DNA of 64,000 nt, from assembly GCF_900258035.1 (NCBI RefSeq), contig NZ_OGTP01000014.1:62001-126000 (forward strand), given 5' to 3'. The position numbers and the translations under genes were made by a program. This document shows positions 42,987-51,981 of this stretch, one piece after another. The notes under the pieces were generated by a model. The model ran no database searches. It was not told where the DNA came from and was given only the letters and a program-made list of their open reading frames with translations. The DNA comes from Caballeronia novacaledonica (lineage in GTDB: Bacteria; Pseudomonadota; Gammaproteobacteria; Burkholderiales; Burkholderiaceae). Numbering within the stretch: the stretch's first letter is position 1; the number at the start of each line of letters is the position of its first letter.

Positions 42987-44300
42987 TCAACCCACGGAAA
43001 ACGCCATCTCGCGCCGCTGCCGCAATCCGACCCACGCCGCCGACAGCGCGCTGATGACGCCCGCCGCGAGGCAGTATCCCGCGATCATCCACGGATCGCC
43101 GCCGTTACGCTGCAAGAGCCATGTCGCGACGATCGGGCTGATGCCGCTCGCGAAGATGCCCGAGAACTGATACACGAACGATATGCCCGAATAACGCACC
43201 TTCGCATCGAAGAGTTCGGAGAAGAGCGCGGCTTCGGGACCATAGATTGACGCATACACCACGCCCAGCGGAATCACGACCGCGAGCCACGCGAGCATCG
43301 TGTTGCCGCCGCTGTTCTTCATGAGCCAGAAGCCGAAGAATGCGGAGAGTCCCGTCGCGAGCGATCCCCAGAAGTAAATGCGCGCACGTCCGATGCGATC
43401 CGACAGCCGCCCGAAGAATGGAATCGTGAAGATCATCACGAACGCGGCGACCATCACGCCGAGCAGCGCATCGGTGCGTTGCAGATGCAATGTGCCCGTG
43501 AGATACGAAATCGAGAACACGCCGAACACGTTGAAAAACACGCCGTCGATGAAACGCGCGCCCATGCCCGCGATCGTGTTGCCGGGATACTTCGAGATCA
43601 CATCGACGATCGGCATGCGCGCTTCGCTGCCCGTCTTCTGAATGCGCGCGAATTCCGGCGTTTCCATCACGTTCAAACGGATATACATGCCGATGACCAC
43701 GAGCGCGAACGACAGGAAGAACGCGACGCGCCAGCCCCACGCGAGGAACTGCGCATCGGTGAGCGTAAGCGAGAGTCCCGCGACGACACCCGACGACAAA
43801 CACAGGCCGAGCGCAAGACCGATCTGCGGAATGCTCGCGTAGAAGCCGCGCTTGTTCTCGGGCGCGTATTCGAACGCCATCAGCACCGCGCCGCCCCATT
43901 CGCCGCCAAGACCGATGCCTTGCAGCACGCGCAGGAACAGCAGCAGCGAGGGCGCCCAGACACCGATCTGCGCATAGGTGGGCACCATGCCGATCAGCAC
44001 CGTCGCGACGCCCATGATCGTGAGCGTCATCACGAGCATGCTTTTTCTGCCGACGCGATCGCCGAAATGGCCGAAGATCACGCCGCCCAAAGGCCGGCTG
44101 AGAAAGCCGACGGCGAAGGTGCCGTAGGCGAGCATCGTCGAGATGAGCGGATCGCCGCTCGGGAAATACAGCTTGTTGAAGACGATGCCGGCGACCACGC
44201 CGTATAGAAAGAAGTCGTACCACTCGATCGTCGCGCCTATCAGACTGGCGACGACGACTTTCCTCATCTGTTTGCCATCGGTTCGGGGCAATGCGTTCAT
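42987..44300 (-). CDS. MFS transporter, metabolite:H+ symporter type; candidate isethionate importer
   Basis: A 437-residue, 12-helix transporter of the MHS family (shikimate/alpha-ketoglutarate/proline-betaine type). Signatures: GATIEWYDFFLYG, the loop 2-3 motif GHFGDRVGRKSML, LRVLQGIGLGGEWGGAVLM and GRLSDRIGRARIYFWG. The start is the ATG at 44300, with GGAG six bases upstream. It follows the GMC dehydrogenase by 34 bases in the same operon. In Cupriavidus necator an MFS importer (IseU) and a choline-dehydrogenase-like isethionate dehydrogenase (IseJ) serve with Xsc and Pta; the gene set here matches that module. The substrate is inferred from context. Confidence 0.85.
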   Translation of the reverse strand: MNALPRTDGKQMRKVVVASLIGATIEWYDFFLYGVVAGIVFNKLYFPSGDPLISTMLAYGTFAVGFLSRPLGGVIFGHFGDRVGRKSMLVMTLTIMGVATVLIGMVPTYAQIGVWAPSLLLFLRVLQGIGLGGEWGGAVLMAFEYAPENKRGFYASIPQIGLALGLCLSSGVVAGLSLTLTDAQFLAWGWRVAFFLSFALVVIGMYIRLNVMETPEFARIQKTGSEARMPIVDVISKYPGNTIAGMGARFIDGVFFNVFGVFSISYLTGTLHLQRTDALLGVMVAAFVMIFTIPFFGRLSDRIGRARIYFWGSLATGLSAFFGFWLMKNSGGNTMLAWLAVVIPLGVVYASIYGPEAALFSELFDAKVRYSGISFVYQFSGIFASGISPIVATWLLQRNGGDPWMIAGYCLAAGVISALSAAWVGLRQRREMAFSVG

Positions 44301-44334
44301 GGTTGTCTCCGTGATGTGTGTGCGAGACTTGTGT

Positions 44335-46008
44335 TCAGTCTCTTTGGCCTGCATGGGCCATGGGCTTTTTCACAACGACTTCGGGTACGTCTTCCACGCG
44401 CGTGACGTGTTGATAGCGCCGGTCTTCGAGAATCATGTCGGCGGCTTTCTCCGCGATCATGATGACCGGAGCGTTCGTGTTGCCCGATACCAGTTCCGGC
44501 ATGATCGACGCATCGACCACGCGCAGGCGTCCGATGCCGCGCAGCTTCAGCCGCTCGTCGACGACCGCGAGTGCGTCGTTGCCCATCTTGCACGTGCCTG
44601 CCGGGTGATAGATCGACTGACTGAACTTGCGCGCGACGTCGAGCAGTTCGGCATCGGACTGATACTGCGAGCCGGGAATGAACTCCGACACGATATGCTT
44701 CGCGAGCGACGGCGCAGCGGCGATGCGGCGCGCCACCTTGATACCGCCGATCACAACGGGATGATCGCGTTCGTCGGAGAGATAGTTCGCGTGAATCGCC
44801 GGATAGCGCAGCGGATCGTTCGAGCGAATTTCGACGCTGCCGCGGCTATACGGCCGCAACTGACATACCGACGACGTGAACGCCGAGAACGGATGCGCGC
44901 CCTGGCCGGGCTTGTCGGCGGAAAGTGGTTGCATGTGAAACTGGATGTCGGGACGCACGACATCCGGCGACGAGCGCGTGAAGATCGCGACCTGACTCGC
45001 CGCGAGCGTGAGCGGCCCGGTGCGCGACAGCGCGTATTGCAGCCCGATCAGCGCCTTCTTCAAGGGATTGTTCACCTCGTCGTTGAGCGTGCGCTCGCGC
45101 GTCTTGAAGACGAGCCGCACTTGCAGATGATCCTGCAGATTCCGCCCGACACCCGGCAACTCGTGCCGGACCTGCACGCCCGCGTTGCGCAATACGTTCG
45201 CGGGACCGACACCCGAGTTCTGCAGAATCTGCGGCGAGCCGATCGCACCCGCCGCGAGAATCACTTCGACGCGCGCACGAACCGTCTTCACGACGCCCTC
45301 ATGCACGTACTCGATGCCCGTCGCTTCCTTGCCGTTGAAGAGCACCTTGCGGGTCTGCGCACGCGTCTCGACGATGAGATTGCGGCGATCGCGCACCGGC
45401 TTGAGAAAGCCTTTCGCGGTGCTCCAGCGAAGCCCCTTATAAGCGGTCTGCTGAAAATAGCCGACGCCTTCCTGCTTCGCGCCGTTGTAGTCCGCGTTGA
45501 ACGGGATGCCGGTCTCCTGCGCCGCCGCGATGAAATGATCCGCGATCGGCCGGCGCAAGCGCAAATCCGATACCTTCAAAGGCCCGCCTGCGCCGTGATA
45601 TTCGCTCGCGCCATGCTCCTGATCTTCGGACTTTTTGAAGTAGGGCAGCACGTCCCTGAAACTCCATCCCGCATTGCCGAGTTCGGCCCAGCGGTCGTAG
45701 TCCTCGCGCTGGCCGCGCACGTAGAGCAGCCCGTTGAGCGAACTGGAACCGCCGAGCACCTTGCCGCGCGGCCAGTCGATGCTGCGTCCGGCCACGGCAT
45801 CGTCCGCTTCCGTGCGATAGCACCAGTCGAGTTCGGGATCGTGCATCGTCTTGAAGTAGCCGACGGGGATATGAATCCACGGGCTCGTGTCGGGGCCGCC
45901 CGCTTCGAGCAGCAACACGACATTGGACGGATCGGCGCTCAGACGGTTGGCCAGCACGCAACCCGCTGAGCCCGCGCCGACGATGACGTAATCGACTTCC
46001 TGCTGCAT
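44335..46008 (-). CDS. GMC oxidoreductase (choline dehydrogenase-like); candidate isethionate dehydrogenase
   Basis: A 557-residue GMC flavoprotein (BetA-like). It has the FAD motif DYVIVGAGSAGCVLANRLS, GRSIDWPRGKVLGGSSSLNGLLYVRG (GMC signature 1), GAIGSPQILQNSGVGPA (signature 2), and active-site His/Asn in KFSQSIYHPAGTCKMG and ELVSGNTNAPVIMIAEKAAD. The start is the ATG at 46008, with GGAG about nine bases upstream. It heads an operon with an MFS importer and lies next to iclR-pta and xsc. Oxidation of isethionate to sulfoacetaldehyde, the Xsc substrate, would make the block self-consistent. Choline or another alcohol remains possible. Confidence 0.85.
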   Translation of the reverse strand: MQQEVDYVIVGAGSAGCVLANRLSADPSNVVLLLEAGGPDTSPWIHIPVGYFKTMHDPELDWCYRTEADDAVAGRSIDWPRGKVLGGSSSLNGLLYVRGQREDYDRWAELGNAGWSFRDVLPYFKKSEDQEHGASEYHGAGGPLKVSDLRLRRPIADHFIAAAQETGIPFNADYNGAKQEGVGYFQQTAYKGLRWSTAKGFLKPVRDRRNLIVETRAQTRKVLFNGKEATGIEYVHEGVVKTVRARVEVILAAGAIGSPQILQNSGVGPANVLRNAGVQVRHELPGVGRNLQDHLQVRLVFKTRERTLNDEVNNPLKKALIGLQYALSRTGPLTLAASQVAIFTRSSPDVVRPDIQFHMQPLSADKPGQGAHPFSAFTSSVCQLRPYSRGSVEIRSNDPLRYPAIHANYLSDERDHPVVIGGIKVARRIAAAPSLAKHIVSEFIPGSQYQSDAELLDVARKFSQSIYHPAGTCKMGNDALAVVDERLKLRGIGRLRVVDASIMPELVSGNTNAPVIMIAEKAADMILEDRRYQHVTRVEDVPEVVVKKPMAHAGQRD

Positions 46009-46034
46009 GACACCTGTCTCCTGAAGTCTTCTTT

Positions 46035-46051
46035 TGGAACGAATCGTTTCG
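46035..46051. promoter_or_regulatory. Putative IclR operator, copy 1 (upstream of GMC gene)
   Basis: TGGAAC-GAATC-GTTTCG, 27 bases before the GMC start. It has the same 6-5-6 architecture as sites at 49998, 51035, 51099 and 51982. Confidence 0.55.
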
Positions 46052-46217
46052 TTTGCGTTTCGTTCAATGTGGAAGAAGCGGGCAAGGAAGCCAAGAGAAA
46101 AGCGCGGAAGCTCGCGAAAGTGAAACGGAAAATGCGAAATCCGATTCAGAAGTGCGCAGGGGATTCGGGTTGTCCCTGATATTGATTCGCTATCCGAAAT
46201 ATCGATGCTGCGGCGCG

Positions 46218-47042
46218 TCAGAAAGTGGCCGTGAGATCGGCGGCGGCTTCCTGAAGACGCGGCACGAAGGTCAGCGCGCGCGACAGCGCCATGCGCGACA
46301 CCGGCCCATGCACGGCGATGGCCGCGATGCATTTGCCGCGCGAATCGAAGACCGGCACGGCGACGCACGCGATGCCCAGCACGAACTCTTCGTTATCGAC
46401 GGCGATGCCTTTGTGCGCGATGCGATCCAGTTCCGCTTCGAGCAGGTGCGGATCGTCGAGGGTATTGGGCGTGAAGCGTTCGAGCCGCATCGCGCGGATG
46501 AGCGCGGCGCGTTCGTCGCGCGGCATCGTCGAAAGAAGCAGCTTGCCGCTCGCGCTGCAATGCGCGGGCACGTGCGAGCCGGGCTTGAGTTCGAGCCGCA
46601 GCGCCCACGGCGATTCGCAGCGGTCGAGATAGAGCACCTGCGTGTCGTGCAGCGTGCTCAGGTTGCAGGTCTCGCCGAGATCGGCGACGAGGCGCTCCAG
46701 AATTGCGTGGCGCTGACGCCTCGCGCCGCTGTGCATCATCACGTCGACGCCCAGCCGTTCGAGACGCGGGCCGATCACGTATGCATTCTTCTGGCCCGGC
46801 TCTCGCGCGACGAAGCCGCCCGCTTCGAGCGATTGCAACATGCGATGCAACGACGCCTTCGGCTGCCCGATGATGTTCGCGAGTTCCGCGAGCGACAGCG
46901 CGCCCTTCGCCGCGACGAGATGTTCGAGCACGCTGAACGCGCGCAGTGTAGGCGTTTCCGCGCGCGCGGCGTTGTCGATGAGCGCTGCGCTTTCCGTCGA
47001 TTCAGATTGAACGAACGTTTCGGTATCGGCTCGCGTATCCAT
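46218..47042 (-). CDS. IclR-family regulator
   Basis: A 274-residue IclR regulator. The winged helix is LRAFSVLEHLVAAKGALSLAELANIIGQPKASLHRMLQSLEAGGFVAREPG; the effector domain has LGETCNLSTLHDTQVLYLDRCES, GSHVPAHCSASGKLLLS and GIAVDNEEFVLGIACVAVPVFD. The ATG at 47042 is preferred over a GTG three codons upstream. It lies nine bases after the pta stop and is therefore in the pta transcript. It is closely similar to the IclR protein at 51143-51895, which suggests duplication within the sulfonate block. It is the likely local regulator (IseR-like). Confidence 0.92.
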   Translation of the reverse strand: MDTRADTETFVQSESTESAALIDNAARAETPTLRAFSVLEHLVAAKGALSLAELANIIGQPKASLHRMLQSLEAGGFVAREPGQKNAYVIGPRLERLGVDVMMHSGARRQRHAILERLVADLGETCNLSTLHDTQVLYLDRCESPWALRLELKPGSHVPAHCSASGKLLLSTMPRDERAALIRAMRLERFTPNTLDDPHLLEAELDRIAHKGIAVDNEEFVLGIACVAVPVFDSRGKCIAAIAVHGPVSRMALSRALTFVPRLQEAAADLTATF

Positions 47043-47051
47043 GATGCGCAC

Positions 47052-48065
47052 TCACGTCGTCTGATGCCGCGCGGCCTGCGCCTGCACGCAGGTCACGGCG
47101 ATCACGTGATAGATATCGTCGGCGCTGCAGCCGCGCGACAGATCGTTGGCCGGCTTCGCGAGCCCTTGCAGCAAGGGGCCGATTGCCTTTGCGCCGCCGA
47201 TGCGCTCCGCGAGCTTGTAGCCGATGTTGCCCGCTTCGAGACTCGGGAAGATCAGCGTGTTGGCATGACCTTCGATCTGCGAGTGATGCACCTTGCGCAT
47301 CGCGATTTCCGCGACGATCGCGGCATCGAGCTGCACGTCGCCGTCGATGGCGAGGCCGGGGCGCGCTTCCTTCACGCGCCGCGTCGCGTCGATCACCTTG
47401 TCGACGGCCGCATGATGCGCGCTGCCGCTCGTCGAGAACGACAGCATCGCTACACGCGCATCTTCCATCAGCAGGCTGCGCGCGCTGTCGGCGGCGGCCA
47501 TCGCGATTTCGGCGAGCTGCTCCGCATTCGGCTCGACGACGAGCGCACAATCGGAAAAGATGAGGCCGCCTTTCATCGTATGAAAAGGCTCGCACAGCAT
47601 CATGAGAAAGAAGCTCGAAACGAGCTTGAACGACGGCCGCACGCCGATGATCTGTATCGCGTTGCGCACGACATCCGCCGTCGTGTTGACCGCGCCGGAC
47701 ACGGACCCGTCCGCTTCGCCCGTGCGCACCATGAGGTTCGCGAAGCACAGCGGATCGAGCACGGCGGCGCGCGCCTGATCGGGCGTCATGCCTTTCTTTT
47801 CGCGCAGCGTGAAAAGCGCCTGCGCAAAGCGTTCGCTGAGCGGCGAATGAGCAGGATCGATCACGTCGATGCCTTCGAGATCGATGCCCGCGCCGTCCGC
47901 GACCTGATACGCGCGCGCTCGTGCGCCCACGAGCACGATGCGCGCGATGCCTTCCTTGTGCGCGCGTTCCGCCGCCTGAAGCACGCGCGTGTCTTCGGCT
48001 TCGGAGAGGACGATGCGCATCGGCAGGTCGCGAGCCTGATCGATGATGCGATGCATGGCTTTCAT
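47052..48065 (-). CDS. pta: Phosphate acetyltransferase
   Basis: A 337-residue single-domain PTA_PTB enzyme that converts acetyl phosphate plus CoA to acetyl-CoA. Landmarks: RIVLSEAEDTRVLQAAERA, NLMVRTGEADGSVSGAVNTTADVVRNAIQIIG, GGLIFSDCALVVEPNAEQLAEIA, FSTSGSAHH, and ANTLIFPSLEAGNIGYKLAERIGGAKAIGPLLQGLAKPANDLSRGC. The N-terminal regulatory domains of long Pta are absent, as in Pta enzymes coupled to Xsc. It is downstream of xsc across a strong terminator-like hairpin, so its expression relative to xsc may be attenuated. Confidence 0.95.
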   Translation of the reverse strand: MKAMHRIIDQARDLPMRIVLSEAEDTRVLQAAERAHKEGIARIVLVGARARAYQVADGAGIDLEGIDVIDPAHSPLSERFAQALFTLREKKGMTPDQARAAVLDPLCFANLMVRTGEADGSVSGAVNTTADVVRNAIQIIGVRPSFKLVSSFFLMMLCEPFHTMKGGLIFSDCALVVEPNAEQLAEIAMAAADSARSLLMEDARVAMLSFSTSGSAHHAAVDKVIDATRRVKEARPGLAIDGDVQLDAAIVAEIAMRKVHHSQIEGHANTLIFPSLEAGNIGYKLAERIGGAKAIGPLLQGLAKPANDLSRGCSADDIYHVIAVTCVQAQAARHQTT

Positions 48066-48088
48066 GACGGGCTCACTGTCGTTGTTAT

Positions 48089-48118
48089 GAAAACGCCGCT
48101 CCGGGCGCGGAGCGGCGT
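48089..48118 (-). terminator. Hairpin with T-tract between xsc and pta
   Basis: A perfect 10-bp stem GGAGCGGCGT / ACGCCGCTCC, six-base loop, followed on the - strand by four T residues. It lies 11 bases past the xsc stop. It may fully or partly terminate xsc transcription ahead of pta, or stabilise the xsc 3' end. Confidence 0.75.
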
Positions 48119-48128
48119 GACGCCGGAC

Positions 48129-49973
48129 TTAAACGTAGTCCTTGTACTTGTCGAGCATGCGCACGGGTTTCGCGAGTGCATCGCGGCGGAACGGATCGCC
48201 GAGTTCTCGCGTACACATGATCTCGATGATCGTCGTCTTGCCGTGATTCATCTGCAGATCGATAGCTTTCTTCAGCGCCGGGCCCACATCTTCCAGCTTG
48301 TCGACGACGATGCCTTCCGCGCCCATCGCCTTCGCGATCTCGGCGAAGCTCTGGTTGTCGAGCTCGCCCGCGACGAAGCGGCGATTGTAGAAGTCCACCT
48401 GATTCTTCTTCTCCGCGCCCCACTGACGGTTGTGGAACACGACAGCCGTCACCGGAATGTTATGACGCACGCAGGTCATGGTTTCCATCAGGCTCATGCC
48501 CCACGCGCCATCGCCCGCATACGAAACGGCCGGACGATGCGGTGCCGCGACCTTCGCGCCGATGATCGTCGGGAACGCATAGCCGCAATTGCCCCAGCTC
48601 ATCGCCGCGAAGAAGCTGCGCGGCTTGTTGAAGCGCAGATAGCTATTGGCGACCGAGTTGATGTTGCCGATATCGGTCGACACCATCACGTCTTCCGGCA
48701 TCGCCTTTTCGAGTTCGCGCAGCACTTGACGCGGATGCAGATACTGGCCGCCGCTGAACGGCTTCTCGCTCTTCTGCTCTTCGATCATGTCGAGGCTGTA
48801 CGGATCGCGCTCGTGCGTCCATTCGTCGAGTTCTTTTTCCCATGCGGCTTTTTCGGCGGCGATAGTCTTCGCGCGGGCGTCCTTCGTCGCATCGCAGTCG
48901 AGCTTGCGATCCGCGAGCCGCTGCGTGAGCGCGATGGCCGTTGCCTTCGCATCGCCGCAAATACCGACGGAAATCTTCTTCACGAGGCCGAGCATCTTGT
49001 GGTCCGCGTCGATCTGAATGACCTTCGCTTCCTTCGGCCAGTAATCGAGGCCGTGCTGCGGCAGCGTGCCGAACGGTCCGAGACGCGAGCCGAGCGCGAT
49101 CACGACATCGGCCTGGCTCAGGAGCTTCATCGCGGCCTTCGAGCCCTGATAGCCGAGCGGACCGCACCACAGCGAATGATTCGCCGGGAACGAATCGTTA
49201 TGCAGATAGCTGTTGACCACCGGCGCGCCGAGACGCTCGGCGAGCGCCTTGCATTCCTCGATGGCATCGGACATCACGACGCCGCCGCCCGAGATGATGA
49301 CGGGGAATTTCGCTTCGGCGAGGAGATCGGCGGCTTCGTTCAGGCTCTGATCGCCGCCGGGGCCGCGGTCGAGACGCTGCGGCTTCGGAATCTCGACTTT
49401 TACTTGCCCGTAGAAGTAGTCGCGCGGAATGTTGAGTTGCGTCGGGCCCATCTCCGACATCGCGCGGTCGAAGCAGCGCGCGGTGTATTCGGCCATGCGC
49501 GCCGGGTGCGTGACGTGGCCCTGATACTTCGTGAATTCCTGGAACATCGGCAACTGCTTCGCTTCCTGGAAGCCGCCGAGGCCGATGCCCATCGTGCCCG
49601 CTTCCGGCGTGACGATCACGACCGGGCTGTGCGCCCAGTACGCCGCCGCGATCGCCGTCACGCAATTGCTGATGCCCGGGCCGTTCTGACCGATCACGAC
49701 ACCGTGACGGCCCGACACGCGCGAATAGCCGTCCGCCATGTGACCCGCGCCCTGTTCATGCACGACGGGAATCAGGCGGATGCCGGCGGGCGCGAAGATG
49801 TCCATCGCGTCCATGAAGGCCGAACCCATGATGCCGAACATCTCGGTCACGCCATTGGCGGCGAGCGTTTCGACGAATGCTTCGGACGGGGTCATCGCCT
49901 GCGGACCGGCGGGCGCTGCGCTAGCGGCAGCGAGGGTGGTCTGGGAAGGACGGGCTTGGTCGTGCTCGCTCAT
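48129..49973 (-). CDS. xsc: Sulfoacetaldehyde acetyltransferase
   Basis: A 614-residue thiamine-diphosphate enzyme that cleaves sulfoacetaldehyde with phosphate to sulfite and acetyl phosphate. The Xsc landmarks are present: TPSEAFVETLAANGVTEMFGIMGSAFMDAMDIF at the N-terminus, VVHEQGAGHMADGYSRVSGRHG with the ThDP-activating Glu, and the cofactor motif YAGDGAWGMSLMETMTCVRHNIPVTAVVFHNRQWG. The length is family-typical. The start is the ATG at 49973, with GGAG seven bases upstream. It is the central enzyme of taurine, isethionate and sulfoacetate breakdown. A sulfite exporter or dehydrogenase gene is not in view. Confidence 0.97.
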   Translation of the reverse strand: MSEHDQARPSQTTLAAASAAPAGPQAMTPSEAFVETLAANGVTEMFGIMGSAFMDAMDIFAPAGIRLIPVVHEQGAGHMADGYSRVSGRHGVVIGQNGPGISNCVTAIAAAYWAHSPVVIVTPEAGTMGIGLGGFQEAKQLPMFQEFTKYQGHVTHPARMAEYTARCFDRAMSEMGPTQLNIPRDYFYGQVKVEIPKPQRLDRGPGGDQSLNEAADLLAEAKFPVIISGGGVVMSDAIEECKALAERLGAPVVNSYLHNDSFPANHSLWCGPLGYQGSKAAMKLLSQADVVIALGSRLGPFGTLPQHGLDYWPKEAKVIQIDADHKMLGLVKKISVGICGDAKATAIALTQRLADRKLDCDATKDARAKTIAAEKAAWEKELDEWTHERDPYSLDMIEEQKSEKPFSGGQYLHPRQVLRELEKAMPEDVMVSTDIGNINSVANSYLRFNKPRSFFAAMSWGNCGYAFPTIIGAKVAAPHRPAVSYAGDGAWGMSLMETMTCVRHNIPVTAVVFHNRQWGAEKKNQVDFYNRRFVAGELDNQSFAEIAKAMGAEGIVVDKLEDVGPALKKAIDLQMNHGKTTIIEIMCTRELGDPFRRDALAKPVRMLDKYKDYV

Positions 49974-49997
49974 GAGTGTCTCCGGGTGAAAATAAAT

Positions 49998-50014
49998 CGG
50001 AACGCTCGGTTCCG
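49998..50014. promoter_or_regulatory. Putative IclR operator, copy 2 (upstream of xsc)
   Basis: CGGAAC-GCTCG-GTTCCG, a perfect palindrome of six-base arms, 25 bases before the xsc start. This is the most symmetrical copy of the motif. Confidence 0.65.
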
Positions 50015-50175
50015 GAATATGTATCGTGAAGACATGGTAGGACGGGCCGATTTCGACGTCAACCAGTTTTTCAAATAAATGGAATGTTTTGTCTCTAAAA
50101 AATTCGGAATTTCTAGCGATGACGATCTGGACGCGCCGCCGAGGCCCATGTGGCGGGCTTCGGCGGGGAAAGTGT

Positions 50176-51024
50176 CTAGCGCGTTGCGGGGCGCTGGCGC
50201 GCCATGAGCGTCAGTCCGTCGGAGGTATCGATGAGCGTGGCGAGCTTCACGGCGGTTTCCCGCAATTGCGGAACCGCCTGGAGCAGGTCGTTGAGATTGG
50301 CGCGGGCGGTTGGGGCATGCGCGGCGAGGCAGGCGAGCACACGCCCGGTTGCGGCATCGGTGATCGGCACGGCGACGGCCACCATCCCGAGCACGAACTC
50401 CTCGTTGTCGATGCCGATGCCACGCGCGGCGAGCCGATCGAGTTCGGCTTCGAGCAACGTGCGATCGGTCAGCGTGCGATGCGTCTTCTTCGTGAGCGTG
50501 AGGCGGCCGAGGATCTGTCGGCGTTCCGCGAGCGGCATCTGCGAAAGAAACAGCTTGCCGCTCGCGGTGCAATGCAGCGGAACGCGCATGCCGGCCTGCA
50601 TATGCAGGCGCAGCGGTTCGGCCGTTTCGACGCGCTCGATATACAGGACCGTATCGCCATCGAGCGCGGTGAGATTGCAGCTTTCGCCTATGACATCGAC
50701 GAGCGAGCGCAGGATCGAACGGCAGGCGCGCGTGAACGAGTTGTTGGCGAGCGTGGCGAGCGCGAGCTGGGCGGCGCGGGGCCCGAGCGCAATCCCGCGG
50801 TCGGTGCCGCGCGAGTCGGGCATGTGCGTGACATAGCCTTGCGCTTCGAGCGAATCGATCAGCCGCAGCAATGTCGCTTTGGGGATGCGCACGCGCGCCG
50901 CGAGCTGCGACAGCGTGTACGCGTGGCCGGCCGCGGCCAGTTGTTCGAGCACGGCAAGCGGACGGAGTGTCCGCGCTTCATCGCCGGCATGTTCGGCGGA
51001 ATCGAGATGAGTGACGTTGCGCAT
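50176..51024 (-). CDS. IclR-family regulator
   Basis: A 282-residue IclR regulator, more distant from the other two in the block. The winged helix is LRPLAVLEQLAAAGHAYTLSQLAARVRIPKATLLRLIDSLEAQGYVTHMP; the effector domain has ESCNLTALDGDTVLYIERVETAEPLRLHMQAGMRVPLHCTASGKLFLS. The start (ATG 51024) is chosen because it begins just ahead of the conserved domain and the two motif copies lie immediately upstream; no good ribosome-binding site is visible. It sits between xsc and a second iclR gene, with two operator-like motifs in its own promoter, consistent with autoregulation. Confidence 0.9.
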   Translation of the reverse strand: MRNVTHLDSAEHAGDEARTLRPLAVLEQLAAAGHAYTLSQLAARVRIPKATLLRLIDSLEAQGYVTHMPDSRGTDRGIALGPRAAQLALATLANNSFTRACRSILRSLVDVIGESCNLTALDGDTVLYIERVETAEPLRLHMQAGMRVPLHCTASGKLFLSQMPLAERRQILGRLTLTKKTHRTLTDRTLLEAELDRLAARGIGIDNEEFVLGMVAVAVPITDAATGRVLACLAAHAPTARANLNDLLQAVPQLRETAVKLATLIDTSDGLTLMARQRPATR

Positions 51025-51034
51025 GTGCCGGAAA

Positions 51035-51051
51035 CGGAACGTTTGGTTTCG
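51035..51051. promoter_or_regulatory. Putative IclR operator, copy 3
   Basis: CGGAAC-GTTTG-GTTTCG, eleven bases upstream of the iclR start at 51024. It differs from the perfect palindrome at one position. Confidence 0.6.
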
Positions 51052-51098
51052 AATTCCGACTACTCTACGCCCTTTGTTCCGCTCCGCGCCATAATTTT

Positions 51099-51115
51099 CG
51101 GAACGTGCGGTTGCG
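51099..51115. promoter_or_regulatory. Putative IclR operator, copy 4
   Basis: CGGAAC-GTGCG-GTTGCG, 64 bp from copy 3 in the same gap and just after the stop of the next iclR gene. One arm position deviates. The two copies are about six helical turns apart, which could allow cooperative binding. Confidence 0.5.
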
Positions 51116-51142
51116 TTTTTATTCTTCCGAGGATCGGTTTTT

Positions 51143-51895
51143 TTAGAAGGTCTTGCCCAGCTCGGCGGCAGCTTCCTTGAGGCGCGGCACCATTTCCAGC
51201 GCGCGGGAAAGCGGCGTGCGCGACACCGGCGCGTGAACCGCGATTGCCGCGATGCACGCCCCGTTCGTATCGGCGATTGGCGCCGCCGCACACACGATGC
51301 CCTGCACGAATTCCTCGTTGTCGATCGCGACGCCCTTCTTCGCGATGCGGTCGAGTTCCGCTTCGAGCATCTCGGTGTCGGTGATCGTGTTGGCGGTATA
51401 GCGCTCCAGCTTCATCGCGCGCACGAGCGCATTACGTTCGTCGCGCGGCTGCAGCGCGAGTAGCAGCTTGCCGCTCGCGCTGCACCAGATGGGCACGTGC
51501 GAACCGGGCTTCAGGTCGAGCCGCAGCGGCCACGGCGCTTCCACCCGGTCGAGATACAGCACTTCATTCTCATGCAGCATCGTGAGATTGCAGGTTTCGC
51601 CGAGATCGGAGACGAGTCGCGTAAGGATCGCGTGCCGCAGCCGCCGCGCGCCCGCGTGCGTCATCACATTCAGGCCCAGTTGCGCGAGGCGCGGACCGAT
51701 GACATACGCGTTCTTGTCGCCGGGCTCACGAATCACGAGTCCGCCCGCTTCGAGGGACGCAAGCATGCGGTGCAGTGAAGGCTTCGGCATGCCGATGTCG
51801 TCGGCCATATCGGACAGCGACACGGGGCTGCCGGCCTGAACCAGGTATTCCAGCAACGCGAAGGCTCGCAGCGTGGGCGTGTCGGGCTTGTCCAT
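51143..51895 (-). CDS. IclR-family regulator (paralogue of the gene at 46.2 kb)
   Basis: A 250-residue IclR regulator. The winged helix is LRAFALLEYLVQAGSPVSLSDMADDIGMPKPSLHRMLASLEAGGLVIREPGDKNAYVIGPRL; the effector domain includes SDLGETCNLTMLHENEVLYLDRVEAPWPLRLDLKPGSHVPIWCSASGKLLLA. It is strikingly similar along its length to the regulator at 46218-47042. It is divergent from cobS across a 153-bp gap that carries the fifth operator-like motif. It is therefore the likeliest regulator of the cobS-cobT unit. Confidence 0.92.
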   Translation of the reverse strand: MDKPDTPTLRAFALLEYLVQAGSPVSLSDMADDIGMPKPSLHRMLASLEAGGLVIREPGDKNAYVIGPRLAQLGLNVMTHAGARRLRHAILTRLVSDLGETCNLTMLHENEVLYLDRVEAPWPLRLDLKPGSHVPIWCSASGKLLLALQPRDERNALVRAMKLERYTANTITDTEMLEAELDRIAKKGVAIDNEEFVQGIVCAAAPIADTNGACIAAIAVHAPVSRTPLSRALEMVPRLKEAAAELGKTF

Positions 51896-51981
51896 CGGCG
51901 TGGTTTCCGTGTGAATTTGTTCGGCATTATTTTAAATGAGGTGCCGATCGACGCCACATCGGCCATTCGGTCAAAATTAAA

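Noticed and set aside
44335..46008. Calling the GMC gene betA (choline dehydrogenase)
   Set aside because: Similarity is to the broad GMC family; no betaine aldehyde dehydrogenase or BetI is present, and the neighbours point to sulfonates.
46053..50078. Very long + strand frame (about 1,300 codons) opposite iclR, pta and xsc
   Set aside because: It is antisense to three well-supported genes and has the Arg/His/Asp-rich composition of a GC-bias shadow.
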